Shown here piece by piece: positions 9,519 to 17,853 of a stretch of DNA of 64,000 bases (positions within the stretch are counted from its first letter, which is position 1; each line of letters starts with the position of its first letter). The notes beneath the pieces are model-generated. The model searched no databases and was not told the origin of the DNA. It was given only the letters and a program-made list of their open reading frames with translations. A program made the translations under genes and the position numbers. The stretch lies in NCBI RefSeq assembly GCF_026967475.1, contig NZ_CP114058.1, positions 1,984,001 to 2,048,000 on the forward strand, in the 5' to 3' direction. This DNA is from Rouxiella chamberiensis (GTDB taxonomy: Bacteria > Pseudomonadota > Gammaproteobacteria > Enterobacterales > Enterobacteriaceae).

Positions 9519-10167
9519 CCCCAAAGATGCGCTGGATGGCGTTCTCGTTCCCGCTCACGTTCTATCAGAGAGGAAAAAGTCACAATCGCTTCTTGAGCAG
9601 GCGCAGGGCTATGCCAAAAAAATTGTAAAACATGCAGAGCTTGATGCCTGTGATATCCGCAATACAGCTTTTAGTGCCGGTTATCAGGCAGGGATCATGC
9701 TGTCGGTGACTACGGTGGCTGATTATCTGCAAAACAGTGACGAAATTTATCGGCAATTTCATGCGCAAGTGAACCGAAGCATGCAGCACAATTTACGTCA
9801 TGTTCTAGACGGCGAAAAAATATTTGGTTTACTGATTGAAGGTTGGTTAGGCGAAATCATTCAGAAAAAGGAGCGACAAAAGCCCCTTGTTCTTTTGATT
9901 CCGGCGCTTTCACCTAATACCCAATCTGATTTGGTAGCCTTTATCAAAACGATATGGAAAGGCGAAGTACAGGTTAAACACCACGCAGAAAACCGCTATG
10001 TCATTAAACATGACGACATGATTGCAGAATTTGCACCCGAAGCCTGGATAAGTCAGCAAAAAGTAGCCACGGAATACTCGCAACAGTTAATGAAAGAGCT
10101 CTCATTGCTGTCTCGCGAAGCTGTCGAACACCTGCTGGGTGAATTGGCCAAAAGGCTCATTAATTAA
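9493..10167 (+). CDS. sctL: T3SS stator/peripheral-stalk protein SctL (OrgB/MxiN family)
   Basis: Regulator and stalk of the SctN ATPase within the sorting platform, distantly related to flagellar FliH. It has 224 residues, against 226 for OrgB. The N-terminus carries LVPAHVLSERKKSQSLLEQA, then a long helix rich in Ala, Lys and Glu. The C-terminal half (VLLIPALSPNTQSDLVAFIK onward) would contact the ATPase. I chose the ATG at 9493, inside the end of sctK, because homology starts there. A longer upstream frame from 9388 is a read-through of sctK sequence. Cytoplasmic, with no signal peptide. Confidence 0.8.
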   Translation: MHNTLPPFDPKDALDGVLVPAHVLSERKKSQSLLEQAQGYAKKIVKHAELDACDIRNTAFSAGYQAGIMLSVTTVADYLQNSDEIYRQFHAQVNRSMQHNLRHVLDGEKIFGLLIEGWLGEIIQKKERQKPLVLLIPALSPNTQSDLVAFIKTIWKGEVQVKHHAENRYVIKHDDMIAEFAPEAWISQQKVATEYSQQLMKELSLLSREAVEHLLGELAKRLIN

Positions 10168-10184
10168 AAAAACATGGAGTCTCG

Positions 10185-10406
10185 ATGAATAATATTAACG
10201 GCAACATCAGCGTAATCCCTTCATTTTCTTCAAATTCATCTGCACAGCCCATGACGTTGGAGGCGCGCATAAAAGAAAGTGTCATCGAATCGGCCCTTAC
10301 ACCTTTTGAAGAAAGTTATCGTAAGCTGGTCAAACATATCTTTGACCAATCTCTTCAGGAACTACAGCAAAAAATCGACGATGAAAAGGAGCCTATTTCG
10401 TGGTGA
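10185..10406 (+). CDS. Small protein of the T3SS needle-complex operon, unknown
   Basis: A 73-residue protein that I do not recognise. The N-terminal 25 residues are Ser/Asn-rich and probably disordered (SVIPSFSSNSSAQPM). The rest is a predicted amphipathic helix (LEARIKESVIESAL, YRKLVKHIFDQSLQELQQKI) with a charged end. The ATG at 10185 follows ATGGAG at normal spacing, 17 bases after sctL, and its stop overlaps the start of the next gene by 7 bases, so it is a true operon member. Position corresponds to orgC in Salmonella or mxiL in Shigella, but length and sequence do not let me equate them. A Ser-rich start plus helix would fit a secreted regulator or a small chaperone; this is inference. 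Confidence 0.6.
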   Translation: MNNINGNISVIPSFSSNSSAQPMTLEARIKESVIESALTPFEESYRKLVKHIFDQSLQELQQKIDDEKEPISW

Positions 10407-10903
10407 AAGCAGGAATCAATATCTCCAGACTCTGGCTCCCCATGATGAGTTCAATCACTTTGGCTCTCGGCGGTTGTGCATCTCTCATTTCACCCCCTGT
10501 GACGCCAAACAACAGCATGGTGTTTTGCAGAAACGTTATGAGTGAAAATCCAGCCCTTGTTTATCAACAAATGATCGACTGTATTCATACCGGAGAAGCG
10601 CAACGCGCCACTTTCCTCTATGCACAAGCCGGCACGTTGACCTGGTATCAATCATTAGTCGATAAAAAAGAGTCGAGCAGGATAAGACATAAAACGTTGG
10701 CGGGTGAGGCGTTGAGTACACTGAGTGACTCTGACCGCCGTAAATTTAGTGCTCAGGTCGAAGCGACGTTTGATGATGAAAAAACGACACGGCTTATGTG
10801 TTCGAAACTGGTGAGGCCGACGGGGTCCAGTGCGGCCGACAGCAGTAACGGCTATGAGGATAAATGGTTGCTGGCAAAACGAGGTTATCTGCATTGTTCG
10901 TGA
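10400..10903 (+). CDS. Lipoprotein at the end of the T3SS operon, candidate pilotin
   Basis: A 167-residue protein with a signal peptide (basic start, LWLPMMSSITLALGGC) and a lipobox LGGC with the acylated Cys at about 26. The mature part has Cys residues (FCRNVMSEN, QQMIDCIHTGE, RLMCSKLV, LHCS) and helical character. The GTG at 10400 is preceded by AAAAGGAG at 8 bases. It is the last gene of the sctD operon. Inv/Mxi systems need a lipoprotein pilotin (InvH or MxiM) to localise the secretin, and MxiM is encoded at this end of the mxi operon. I see no convincing sequence match to either, so the pilotin role is inferred from lipidation and position. Confidence 0.6.
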   Translation: MVKAGINISRLWLPMMSSITLALGGCASLISPPVTPNNSMVFCRNVMSENPALVYQQMIDCIHTGEAQRATFLYAQAGTLTWYQSLVDKKESSRIRHKTLAGEALSTLSDSDRRKFSAQVEATFDDEKTTRLMCSKLVRPTGSSAADSSNGYEDKWLLAKRGYLHCS

Positions 10904-10964
10904 ACGGACTCAATAACGGCCTGCTCAATACCGCCGCGCTTCTTTCAGCCTCTGGCTCTGCTTA

Positions 10965-12382
10965 TCAAAGCGACTGATTGTTCGGCGATATTTTACGTTT
11001 TCTGACTTGCTGCTCGGTGACTGATTCAGTTTTTATTGCTGCGCTTCTGAGGCTCAATTGAGATCGAGGGTGCTCGACCAGATAGTTGCCGTTGAACCGA
11101 TGCATCGACATGGCGTCCAGCGTGCCCAAATAAGGCAACTCAAGCGCTGTTGTCATGGAGAGATCGATGCCGAGGGTAAACAATTCAACAATATCAATGA
11201 CTTTATCAGGCTGTATAAGGCCGCTCATTTCAATGATCATGCCTGTCATGTCTTGTCCGGCAAGACCCGCGGCTTTCGCCGTCGAGAGGCTTAAACCGTG
11301 GCCCAGGGCCAGACTTCCAAATCCCACCGCGCCGATAGCGCGCAGGGCAAATTGCGTGATAAATCTGAGACTTCCAGAGACATTGCCGGGGAAGACAAAT
11401 TGGCGCACGGTATCTCCGCCAACTTTAAGCTGGATGCCCGGAACGACCGTATTCAACGCCTTGTTAACCTCGACATTTCCTTCAAGTCGGTTAACGGTTT
11501 CGATAATGTAATCGCATTGTCCGCAATGCCATTCGTCTTTCCATTTATCGAGTTTGATATTCAGGCCAAAATGACTGACACGCATGCCCGTAGTGCTCGC
11601 TTTGAGTCCCACAGGCACACTGACAAACTTATTCAGATCGATACTCGCGCTTATTCCTCCTTCGAGATGGATAAAAGGTTGTAGATAAAGGCTTTCTATA
11701 GAATGACCTCTAAATATGCTTTTAAAAACCTCCATCGTAGGAATGACAAGCTGCATTTGCAGCCCTGTCTTGGCATACCCGCCGGGGAGTTCAGGAATCG
11801 GTGTTGTAAAAGCGACTTGCAGCATTAGCAGTGGCGTTCTAAGACAGCATCCCTGCTGCAAGACATGCAGTAATGCTTTGCAGGTTGAGGTCAACGGGTG
11901 TTGAGAAAGAAGCTGATTGATTTGTTCATCGATGACCTTGACTACGATTTGGTCGGTTTCCGAAAGTGTCGACTTTGCTACTGCCTCATTGCAGATGTTG
12001 ACCCTTTGCGCGCAGAGCTTTTCCAGTTTAAGGAAATCGGATTCGCCAAGCTGTTTCTCCAACTCTTTACGGGAGCTTTCCAACGCGGAGTCAACTTGCG
12101 TCAAGGTTGCCGTAATCTGTTGCTGATAAGTGGCATTAAGAGACTCTTTCGCGCCATTACAAAGATGGTAAAGCATATCGAAAGGCTTGAGCAGCATGCC
12201 TATCCACGATTTTTCGCTCGCACTCATCTTATCGAGCACAGTTTGTTGCGGTGAGTGAGGGTCTTTACTGTCGATGACAAAGAGGTTGCCGGATTCGGCA
12301 TCCCCAAGATTCTCGGGGGCTTCACGGCATCAGGCCTGAACTCTTCCCGATGCGGACTAGACTGGGCGCTTTCGATTTTCAT
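10965..12382 (-). CDS. Unrecognised 472-residue protein at the T3SS island border, candidate effector, frameshifted
   Basis: Convergent with the sctD operon, ending 61 bases from the lipoprotein gene. The long frame begins inside the gene. Restoring one C in the C5 run at 12315-12319 joins it to the ATG at 12382 (GAGAG upstream) and gives 472 residues. The N-terminus is polar and Ser-rich (MKIESAQSSPHREEF), with no classical signal peptide, which fits a T3SS signal. The middle (about residues 210-310) alternates short hydrophobic and polar stretches, with a HCGQC motif. A hydrophobic segment follows (FALRAIGAVGFGSLALGHGL), and the end is basic (VRKRKISPNNQSL). I recognise no family. It could be an effector or a translocator-like protein. 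Only location and composition support this. Confidence 0.6.
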
Positions 12383-12487
12383 GTTTCTCTCATGCCATAA
12401 ATTCAAAATAATTTAATAACACAGGGGAAAAGAATCCGATTTTATAAAACGCTCATTTTAAGAGGTCATCAATGACCCCCTACCTGT

Positions 12488-13912
12488 CTAGCTATTTTCC
12501 AGTTCACAATGCACAAGCTCACCCAAGGTAATGAGCGCTTTTTCAGCGCGTGTGTTCCATTCAAAGGAGGTGTTCAGCCTTAAACAGTGTTTATAGCGAT
12601 CGTCTACCGCAAACATCGTGCCAGGGGCAACACTGATGCCTTTGGCGAGCGCCAGCTGGTAAATTTTGGTTGCGTCGATGTTATCTCCAAGATGGATCCA
12701 CAGAAAGTATCCTCCCGCCGGTTGGCTAACATGAATCTGTGGCGGAAAAGCAGAGAGAATGGCATTGCGCATGGCAATTTGCCGGAGTTCCAACTGGCGG
12801 CGAAGGCGCTTTAAATGCGCATCGTACCCTCCCTGATGCAGAAAATCCGCCAGCGCCAGCTGGACGGGCACACTCGCCGAAAGCGTGCTCATGAGCTGCA
12901 ATCTCTGTATTCGCGACGCATAGGCACCTGCCGCGACCCATCCAACACGGAAACCCGGCGCCAGACATTTCGAAAAGGATGAACAATGTAGAATCTGTTG
13001 GCTGTAAGAAGACATTTTCAACGGGTCGGGCCGTTCACCGTTGAAGTAAAGTTCTGCATAAACATCGTCTTCAATGAGGGCAACACGATGCTTTTGCAGG
13101 ATTTCCACCAGCCGTGCCTTTTTCTCGACAGACAGCGTACAACCCAACGGATTCTGGAAATTGGACATCAACCAGCAGGCCTTGATGGGATAGGTGGCCA
13201 GCGCCTGCTCCAGCGCCTGTAAATCCATGCCCTGTTGCTCATCCATCGGAATCGCGACTGCTTTTAACTTACGTCGTTCAATTGCCTGCAATACGCCATA
13301 AAAGGCAGGAGATTCGATAGCAACCCAGTCACCGGGCTGTGTCAACACCTGCAGGCTCAATCCCAGCGACTCCATGGCGCCCGAAGTAATGACAATTTCG
13401 TCGGGCGTGACTTCCATACCATGATGCGCATAGCGCTGGGCAATCTGGCGGCGGAGTTCGTCATTGCCCGGCGGCAGGTTGGCGATGGCGCTGTGCGGCG
13501 ACATTCGTCTCACCGCACTGGCGAGCGAGCGCGCCAGTCTTGGCTGCGGAAAAAGCGTGGGATCGGGAAAGGCAGAACCAAACGGCACAATATCGGGGTC
13601 TTGCCCGGCCTTGAGGATGTCGAAAATCGCGTCATTAACGTCTATCTGCTCCGCAGCATGCAGCGTATGCAAGCCGCTATCCGCCCTCTCCGGCTGCTGA
13701 CGGGCCGCAACGTAATAGCCGGACTGGGGTTTGGAAAGGATTGTGCCCTGACTTTCCAGAAGCTGATAGGCCTGCAAGACGGTCATCAGGCTAAAACCTG
13801 ACTGCTTACAGCTTTCCCTTAAAGAAGGCAGTTTCTCGCCGGGCAGCCAGACCTGGGCATCTATCTGTCGACGCAGCGTTTGTGCCAGTTGCTGATAGCG
13901 TGTCAGACTCAT
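12488..13912 (-). CDS. ydcR: MocR-type GntR/aminotransferase regulator YdcR
   Basis: Pyridoxal-phosphate-binding transcription regulator. Residues 1-70 form a GntR winged helix (YQQLAQTLRRQIDAQVWLPG, LPSLRESCKQSGFS). Residues from about 100 form a class I aminotransferase-like domain with NLPPGNDELRRQIAQRYA, the substrate-site FQNPLG segment, and SSFSKCLAPGFRVGWVAAG, whose Lys should bind the cofactor. At 474 residues it matches E. coli YdcR (468), with the same segments throughout. It reads away from spy, with 419 bases between the two genes. The effector ligand and target gene are not evident from the sequence. It marks the first ordinary chromosomal gene after the T3SS island. Confidence 0.88.
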   Translation of the reverse strand: MSLTRYQQLAQTLRRQIDAQVWLPGEKLPSLRESCKQSGFSLMTVLQAYQLLESQGTILSKPQSGYYVAARQQPERADSGLHTLHAAEQIDVNDAIFDILKAGQDPDIVPFGSAFPDPTLFPQPRLARSLASAVRRMSPHSAIANLPPGNDELRRQIAQRYAHHGMEVTPDEIVITSGAMESLGLSLQVLTQPGDWVAIESPAFYGVLQAIERRKLKAVAIPMDEQQGMDLQALEQALATYPIKACWLMSNFQNPLGCTLSVEKKARLVEILQKHRVALIEDDVYAELYFNGERPDPLKMSSYSQQILHCSSFSKCLAPGFRVGWVAAGAYASRIQRLQLMSTLSASVPVQLALADFLHQGGYDAHLKRLRRQLELRQIAMRNAILSAFPPQIHVSQPAGGYFLWIHLGDNIDATKIYQLALAKGISVAPGTMFAVDDRYKHCLRLNTSFEWNTRAEKALITLGELVHCELENS

Positions 13913-14331
13913 GATATTTATGCCTACTGTTATAGGTTAATCCTGCATTACTCCAAGGTTACCCTGTTTCGGCTTCATGCACGAGATAACGGTATCCAAA
14001 AATTGGCGCTGATGATTATTTGCAGTTCATCATAATCTCATGGAAAGTCCAGCCGCCAAATCTCATGGAATTCTCGGTAGAGAATAATCTTAAAACCCTT
14101 TGTTTTTCAGTAATCCACAGCGAAATCCTTACGAATTCCAAACAATTCCTCCACGATCGATGTAATTATGACACGCCTGCTTTCAGACATTTACAGTACC
14201 TCGCACTACTATTCATTTCAGGATGTAGACTGTATTTCGTCAACCCGACAAGGCATAACACTTGTCGACTTAACAAGACAAAACTAGCTGGTTTAGAATC
14301 TGGCTATAACAGAACAATGAGGAATTGAATT
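13913..14331. other. Intergenic region ydcR-spy
   Basis: This 419-bp region separates two divergent genes and should contain both promoters. A -10-like TATAAC lies about 30 bases before the spy ATG, followed by the GAGGAA ribosome site. An open frame at 14020-14328 has no ribosome site and a composition unlike a protein, so I treat it as chance. I found no convincing CpxR or BaeR box by eye. Confidence 0.5.
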
Positions 14332-14826
14332 ATGCGCAAACTTACCGCAATGGTTGTGGCTTCAACTCTGGCTCTGAGCTCGGCTTCTTTTGCTTTCGCG
14401 GCAGAAACCACGCCAGCCACCCCAGCTCCGGCCCAGACTCAGGGCAAAATGGACCACCATAAAGGTCCACGCCACCATAATCCGTTTGCCGGTCTGAACC
14501 TGACCGAACAGCAGCGTACGCAAATGAAGGCGCTGATGAAAGATTCTCCGCGTCCTGACCGCGGCGATATGAAAAAGCAAATGGATACCCTGCATGGTCT
14601 GGTCGCGTCAAACAGCTTCGACGAGTCCAAGGTGAAAGCCGAAATCGATCAGATTTCACAGGCCCAGGCGGCTCGCATGCTGGAACGCGCCAAGGTCGAG
14701 AACAAGATGTATAACCTGCTGACACCTGAGCAGAAAAAGCAGTTTAATGAAAATTATCAAAAACACGGCGAAAAAATGGCCGAGCATCAGCGCGAACACA
14801 AAGCAGATGCCAAACCTGCTGCGTAA
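14332..14826 (+). CDS. spy: Periplasmic chaperone Spy (CpxP/Spy family)
   Basis: ATP-independent periplasmic chaperone induced by envelope stress. Signal peptide MRKLTAMVVASTLALSSASF, cleaved near AFA-AE. The mature protein has the family LTxxQ motifs: LNLTEQQRTQMKALM and YNLLTPEQKKQFNENY. The whole sequence follows E. coli Spy (MRKLTALFVASTLALGAANL start, ILTPEQKKQFNANFEK end). At 164 residues it is close to Spy (161). A His-rich stretch (KMDHHKGPRHHNPF) may bind metal; this is inference. It is a monocistronic gene followed by a strong terminator. The GAGGAA ribosome site is well placed for the ATG at 14332. Confidence 0.9.
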   Translation: MRKLTAMVVASTLALSSASFAFAAETTPATPAPAQTQGKMDHHKGPRHHNPFAGLNLTEQQRTQMKALMKDSPRPDRGDMKKQMDTLHGLVASNSFDESKVKAEIDQISQAQAARMLERAKVENKMYNLLTPEQKKQFNENYQKHGEKMAEHQREHKADAKPAA

Positions 14827-14850
14827 TCCGACCTGACATTTATTGTGTTG

Positions 14851-14875
14851 AACCGGCCTCAGGGCCGGTTTTTTT
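14851..14875 (+). terminator. Rho-independent terminator of spy
   Basis: Perfect 8-bp stem AACCGGCC / GGCCGGTT with a TCAG loop, followed by five further T. It begins 25 bases after the spy stop. Confidence 0.9.
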
Positions 14876-15124
14876 ATGCCCGAATCAGAGCCTCGTACCG
14901 CGAATATGTCATCTCCCGCCTTCCTCACTCACTGAAAGCGTTTACTGCATCACACTTCTGATCCTCTGTTTGATTTTGCGGCTGTGTATTGCCGATTTTT
15001 GCGCTGTAATCCTCAATGACTGCAACAAGTTACCTCTGGCAGTAATGGGCCCGTCCCGTTCGTGCCGCGCAAATGACAAAACAATAGTGACCCCCAAGGT
15101 TGCATCTTGAAGGAGTGGTTTAAC

Positions 15125-17191
15125 ATGAAAAACGTCAAGTCCGGAATTATCTGGCTGGTGGTGGCGTTAGTGGGAGCCTTTGCTTTTGGTATGCTGGCGC
15201 TACGCCGCGGCGAACACGTCAACGCCGTTTGGCTGGTGATCGCGGCCATCGCCTGCTACAGCATCGCCTACCGTTTTTACAGTCTGTTTATCGCCAAAAA
15301 AGTCTTTGGTCTGGACGATCGCCGAACGACGCCGGCGTTTCGAAAAAATGATGGACTGGATTATGTTCCCACCAATAAATGGGTGCTGTTCGGACACCAC
15401 TTCGCCGCCATAGCCGGTGCGGGTCCCCTGGTTGGCCCTATTCTCGCGGCGCAGATGGGTTTTCTGCCGGGCACCATCTGGATTCTGGTGGGTGTCATGC
15501 TTGCCGGTGCCGTGCAGGACTTCCTTATCCTGTTTATCTCGACCCGACGCGATGGCCGTTCGCTTGGCGAAATCGCCAAGCAGGAACTCGGCGAATTTGC
15601 CGGTGTAGTCACCATGCTCGGCGCGCTCGGCGTGATGATTATCATCCTCTCCGCGCTGGCGCTGGTGGTGGTGAAAGCCCTGGCCGACAGTCCCTGGGGT
15701 TTATTTACCATCGCGGCAACCATTCCAATCGCCCTGTTTATGGGCATTTATATGCGTTTCCTGCGTCCCGGTAAAATCGCCGAAGTGTCCATTATCGGTT
15801 TTGTGCTGATGATGCTTGCAATTATTTACGGCGGCAATGTGGCGCAAGACCCGTATTGGGGGCCGTTCTTTACGTTACACGGCACCACGCTGACCTGGGT
15901 TTTAGTGATTTACGGTTTTATCGCGTCTGTCTTGCCGGTCTGGCTGTTGCTGGCTCCGCGTGACTATCTTTCTACCTTCCTGAAAATCGGCGTGATTCTG
16001 GGTCTGGCTGTCGGCATCGTGTTTGCCATGCCCGAGATGAAAATGCCCGCCGTGACCAAATTTATCGACGGTAGCGGACCCGTATTCTCCGGCGGCCTGT
16101 TCCCCTTCCTGTTTATTACCATTGCCTGTGGATCCATATCCGGTTTCCATGCGCTGGTGGCCAGCGGTACCACACCAAAGTTGATTGAAAAGGAAAGTCA
16201 TATCCGCTTTATCGGCTATGGCGCGATGCTGATGGAGTCGTTCGTTGCCATTATGGCGCTGATTTGCGCTTCGGTTATCGATCCGGGCGTGTACTTTGCC
16301 ATGAACTCCCCGGCGGCGCTGATTGGCACCACCGTTGAAAATGCCTCTCAGGTCATCAACGGCTGGGGCTTTGTCGTAACACCCGAAATGTTGACGGCCA
16401 TTGCGCGCGACGTGGGCGAGCAGTCAATACTCTCCCGTGCGGGTGGTGCGCCAACCTTCGCCGTCGGCATGGCTCACATTATTACCGACGTGTTCAACAG
16501 TCGCGCCATGATGGCATTCTGGTACCATTTCGCCATCCTGTTTGAAGCGCTGTTTATCCTGACCGCCGTCGATGCCGGTACTCGCGCCTGTCGTTTCATG
16601 GTGCAGGATCTCGTGGGTGTTGCCGTGCCTTCACTGGCCAATAACCGCTCCTGGGTAGGAACCCTTGCCGGAACCACGGTTGCTGTCGCAGGATGGGGAT
16701 TCTTCGTTTATCAGGGCGTGGTCGACCCACTCGGCGGCATCAATACTCTGTGGCCTCTTTTTGGTATCGGTAACCAGATGCTTGCCTCGATGGCGTTGAT
16801 TCTTGGTACCGTTGTATTGTTTAAAATGAAGAAACAGCGTTACGCGTGGGTCACTATCTTGCCCACCATCTGGCTGTTCATTACGTCCATGACTGCGGGT
16901 TGGCAGAAAATCTTCCATCAAAATCCCTCGATTGGATTTTTGGCACAGGCCAAAAAATTCTCAAACGGTATCGACAATAATATGGTCATTAAACCGGCTA
17001 AAACGCTGGCCGACATGCACACCATTGTCATGAATAACCAGATCAACGCCGCGCTGTGTGGTTTCTTTATGCTCGTTGCCGTCACGATGCTGATTTCGGC
17101 TATTTTCGTGATTCGTCGTGCCCTGAAGTCACCGCAACCTACCGTGCATGAAACCAGTCCGCTTGCGACTCGGGAGGCTCGTCATGTCTGA
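15125..17191 (+). CDS. cstA: Carbon starvation protein CstA-family pyruvate/peptide transporter
   Basis: Polytopic inner-membrane transporter of the CstA/BtsT family, which takes up pyruvate or peptides. The family core is present: LFGHHFAAIAGAGPLVGPIL, GAVQDFLILFISTRRDGRSL, LPVWLLLAPRDYLSTFLKIG and DPLGGINTLWPLFGIGNQML. It has 688 residues, against 701 for CstA and 716 for BtsT. Conserved blocks match both paralogues, so the symbol is a best guess. I chose the ATG at 15125 because AAGGAG (15110-15115) is the ribosome site. A longer TTG frame would include that site. A small YbdD-family gene overlaps its end, the usual arrangement for cstA. The 14876-15124 upstream stretch has no clear CRP site by eye. 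Confidence 0.88.
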   Translation: MKNVKSGIIWLVVALVGAFAFGMLALRRGEHVNAVWLVIAAIACYSIAYRFYSLFIAKKVFGLDDRRTTPAFRKNDGLDYVPTNKWVLFGHHFAAIAGAGPLVGPILAAQMGFLPGTIWILVGVMLAGAVQDFLILFISTRRDGRSLGEIAKQELGEFAGVVTMLGALGVMIIILSALALVVVKALADSPWGLFTIAATIPIALFMGIYMRFLRPGKIAEVSIIGFVLMMLAIIYGGNVAQDPYWGPFFTLHGTTLTWVLVIYGFIASVLPVWLLLAPRDYLSTFLKIGVILGLAVGIVFAMPEMKMPAVTKFIDGSGPVFSGGLFPFLFITIACGSISGFHALVASGTTPKLIEKESHIRFIGYGAMLMESFVAIMALICASVIDPGVYFAMNSPAALIGTTVENASQVINGWGFVVTPEMLTAIARDVGEQSILSRAGGAPTFAVGMAHIITDVFNSRAMMAFWYHFAILFEALFILTAVDAGTRACRFMVQDLVGVAVPSLANNRSWVGTLAGTTVAVAGWGFFVYQGVVDPLGGINTLWPLFGIGNQMLASMALILGTVVLFKMKKQRYAWVTILPTIWLFITSMTAGWQKIFHQNPSIGFLAQAKKFSNGIDNNMVIKPAKTLADMHTIVMNNQINAALCGFFMLVAVTMLISAIFVIRRALKSPQPTVHETSPLATREARHV

Positions 17192-17489
17192 TTATGGATT
17201 GCCTTATCGCCATCAACCGCTTCATCGGCTCACCATTACGCGCTGCCAGCCGATGGTGCCGCAATCGCCGCGACCCGAGACACTCGGGCAGTGGATAGCC
17301 TTTATCGGAAAAGGGATCGCACAGAGTTTTCGGCTGATGGTCGGGGTACAGGATTACCCCAATTATGTCCGCCATATGCAATTGCATCATCCCGAGCAGA
17401 CGCCCATGACGGAGAAAGCCTTTCATCGATATTGTCTGGATGCGCGTTTTCCTAGTGAAGCCGGAAAACTGGGGAAATGCCCTTGTTAA
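17184..17489 (+). CDS. YbdD/YjiX family small protein
   Basis: A 101-residue protein overlapping the end of cstA by 8 bases. The C-terminal half, MVGVQDYPNYVRHMQLHHPE followed by QTPMTEKAFHRYCLDARF and a Cys-containing end (KCPC), is typical of YbdD/YjiX, small partners always encoded next to CstA or BtsT transporters. The N-terminal 40 residues (LPYRHQPLHRLTITRCQPMV) are an extension, since E. coli YbdD has 65 residues. The role of the family is not firmly established. Co-translation with the transporter suggests a function in its assembly or activity. No terminator with a clear T run follows, although a GTGGCTG/CAGCCAC hairpin lies at about 17550-17572. Confidence 0.8.
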   Translation: MSDYGLPYRHQPLHRLTITRCQPMVPQSPRPETLGQWIAFIGKGIAQSFRLMVGVQDYPNYVRHMQLHHPEQTPMTEKAFHRYCLDARFPSEAGKLGKCPC

Positions 17490-17590
17490 GCCAATCAGCA
17501 AGTATTCAGTCTGAGATAAACCTGATAAAGATCTGATTTTTACACCAGTGGCTGCCGTTTTACGACAGCCACATTAAAGCATTGAAATGA

Positions 17591-17714
17591 TAAAGGAGAG
17601 GCATCTTCAAAAGCTTTTTAGCGAGAATAAGGCGGCAACTGAATGAATCTCCAGGAGCTTACATCAGTAAGTGACTGGGGTGAGTAAAGGAAACCAACGC
17701 CGTCATCGTTAAAA
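17591..17714. repeat. Intergenic 124-bp repeat, copy 1
   Basis: First of two near-identical direct copies with a period of 127 bp, beginning TAAAGGAGAGGCATCT and ending CGTCATCGTTAAAA. Its core is an imperfect palindrome: CCAG, GAG, CTTAC, ATCA, GTAAG, TGA, CTGG. I recall similar CAGGAGCTTAC...GTAAGTGACTGGGGTGAG elements between genes in Serratia and Yersinia-like genomes; that is memory, not a search. Confidence 0.8.
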
Positions 17715-17717
17715 TAA

Positions 17718-17841
17718 TAAAGGAGAGGCATCTCCAAAAGCTTTTTAGCGAGGACAAGGCGGCAACTGAATGAATCCCCAGGAGCTTACATCAGTAAGTG
17801 ACTGGGGTGAATGAAGGAAGCCAACGCCGTCATCGTTAAAA
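17718..17841. repeat. Intergenic 124-bp repeat, copy 2
   Basis: Second copy, differing from the first by only a few substitutions (for example CATCTCC for CATCTTC, GAGGACAAGG for GAGAATAAGG). Here the palindrome arms CCCCAG and CTGGGG are perfect, enclosing CTTAC-ATCA-GTAAG. It ends 12 bases before the kdgT stop and could act as a transcription end or RNA-stability hairpin. Confidence 0.8.
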
Positions 17842-17853
17842 AGAAGAAGGAGA

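Larger units (their letters stand above)
17490..17853. other. Intergenic region ybdD-kdgT with tandem repeats
   Basis: This 364-bp region separates two convergent genes. It holds a GTGGCTG/CAGCCAC hairpin without a T run (about 17550-17572) and two directly repeated 124-bp elements that fill most of the rest. No reading frame of interest. Confidence 0.7.

Noticed and set aside
12383..12487. Attachment site or tRNA at the right border of the T3SS island
   Set aside because: No tRNA gene, direct repeat or integrase fragment is visible at this edge.
14020..14328. A 102-codon frame upstream of spy
   Set aside because: No ribosome site, unusual composition, and it fills the promoter region of spy. 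Treated as non-coding.
14930..14960. Possible CRP site upstream of cstA
   Set aside because: Only one half site (ATCACA) is present and no matching TGTGA half lies at the right distance, so I do not annotate it.
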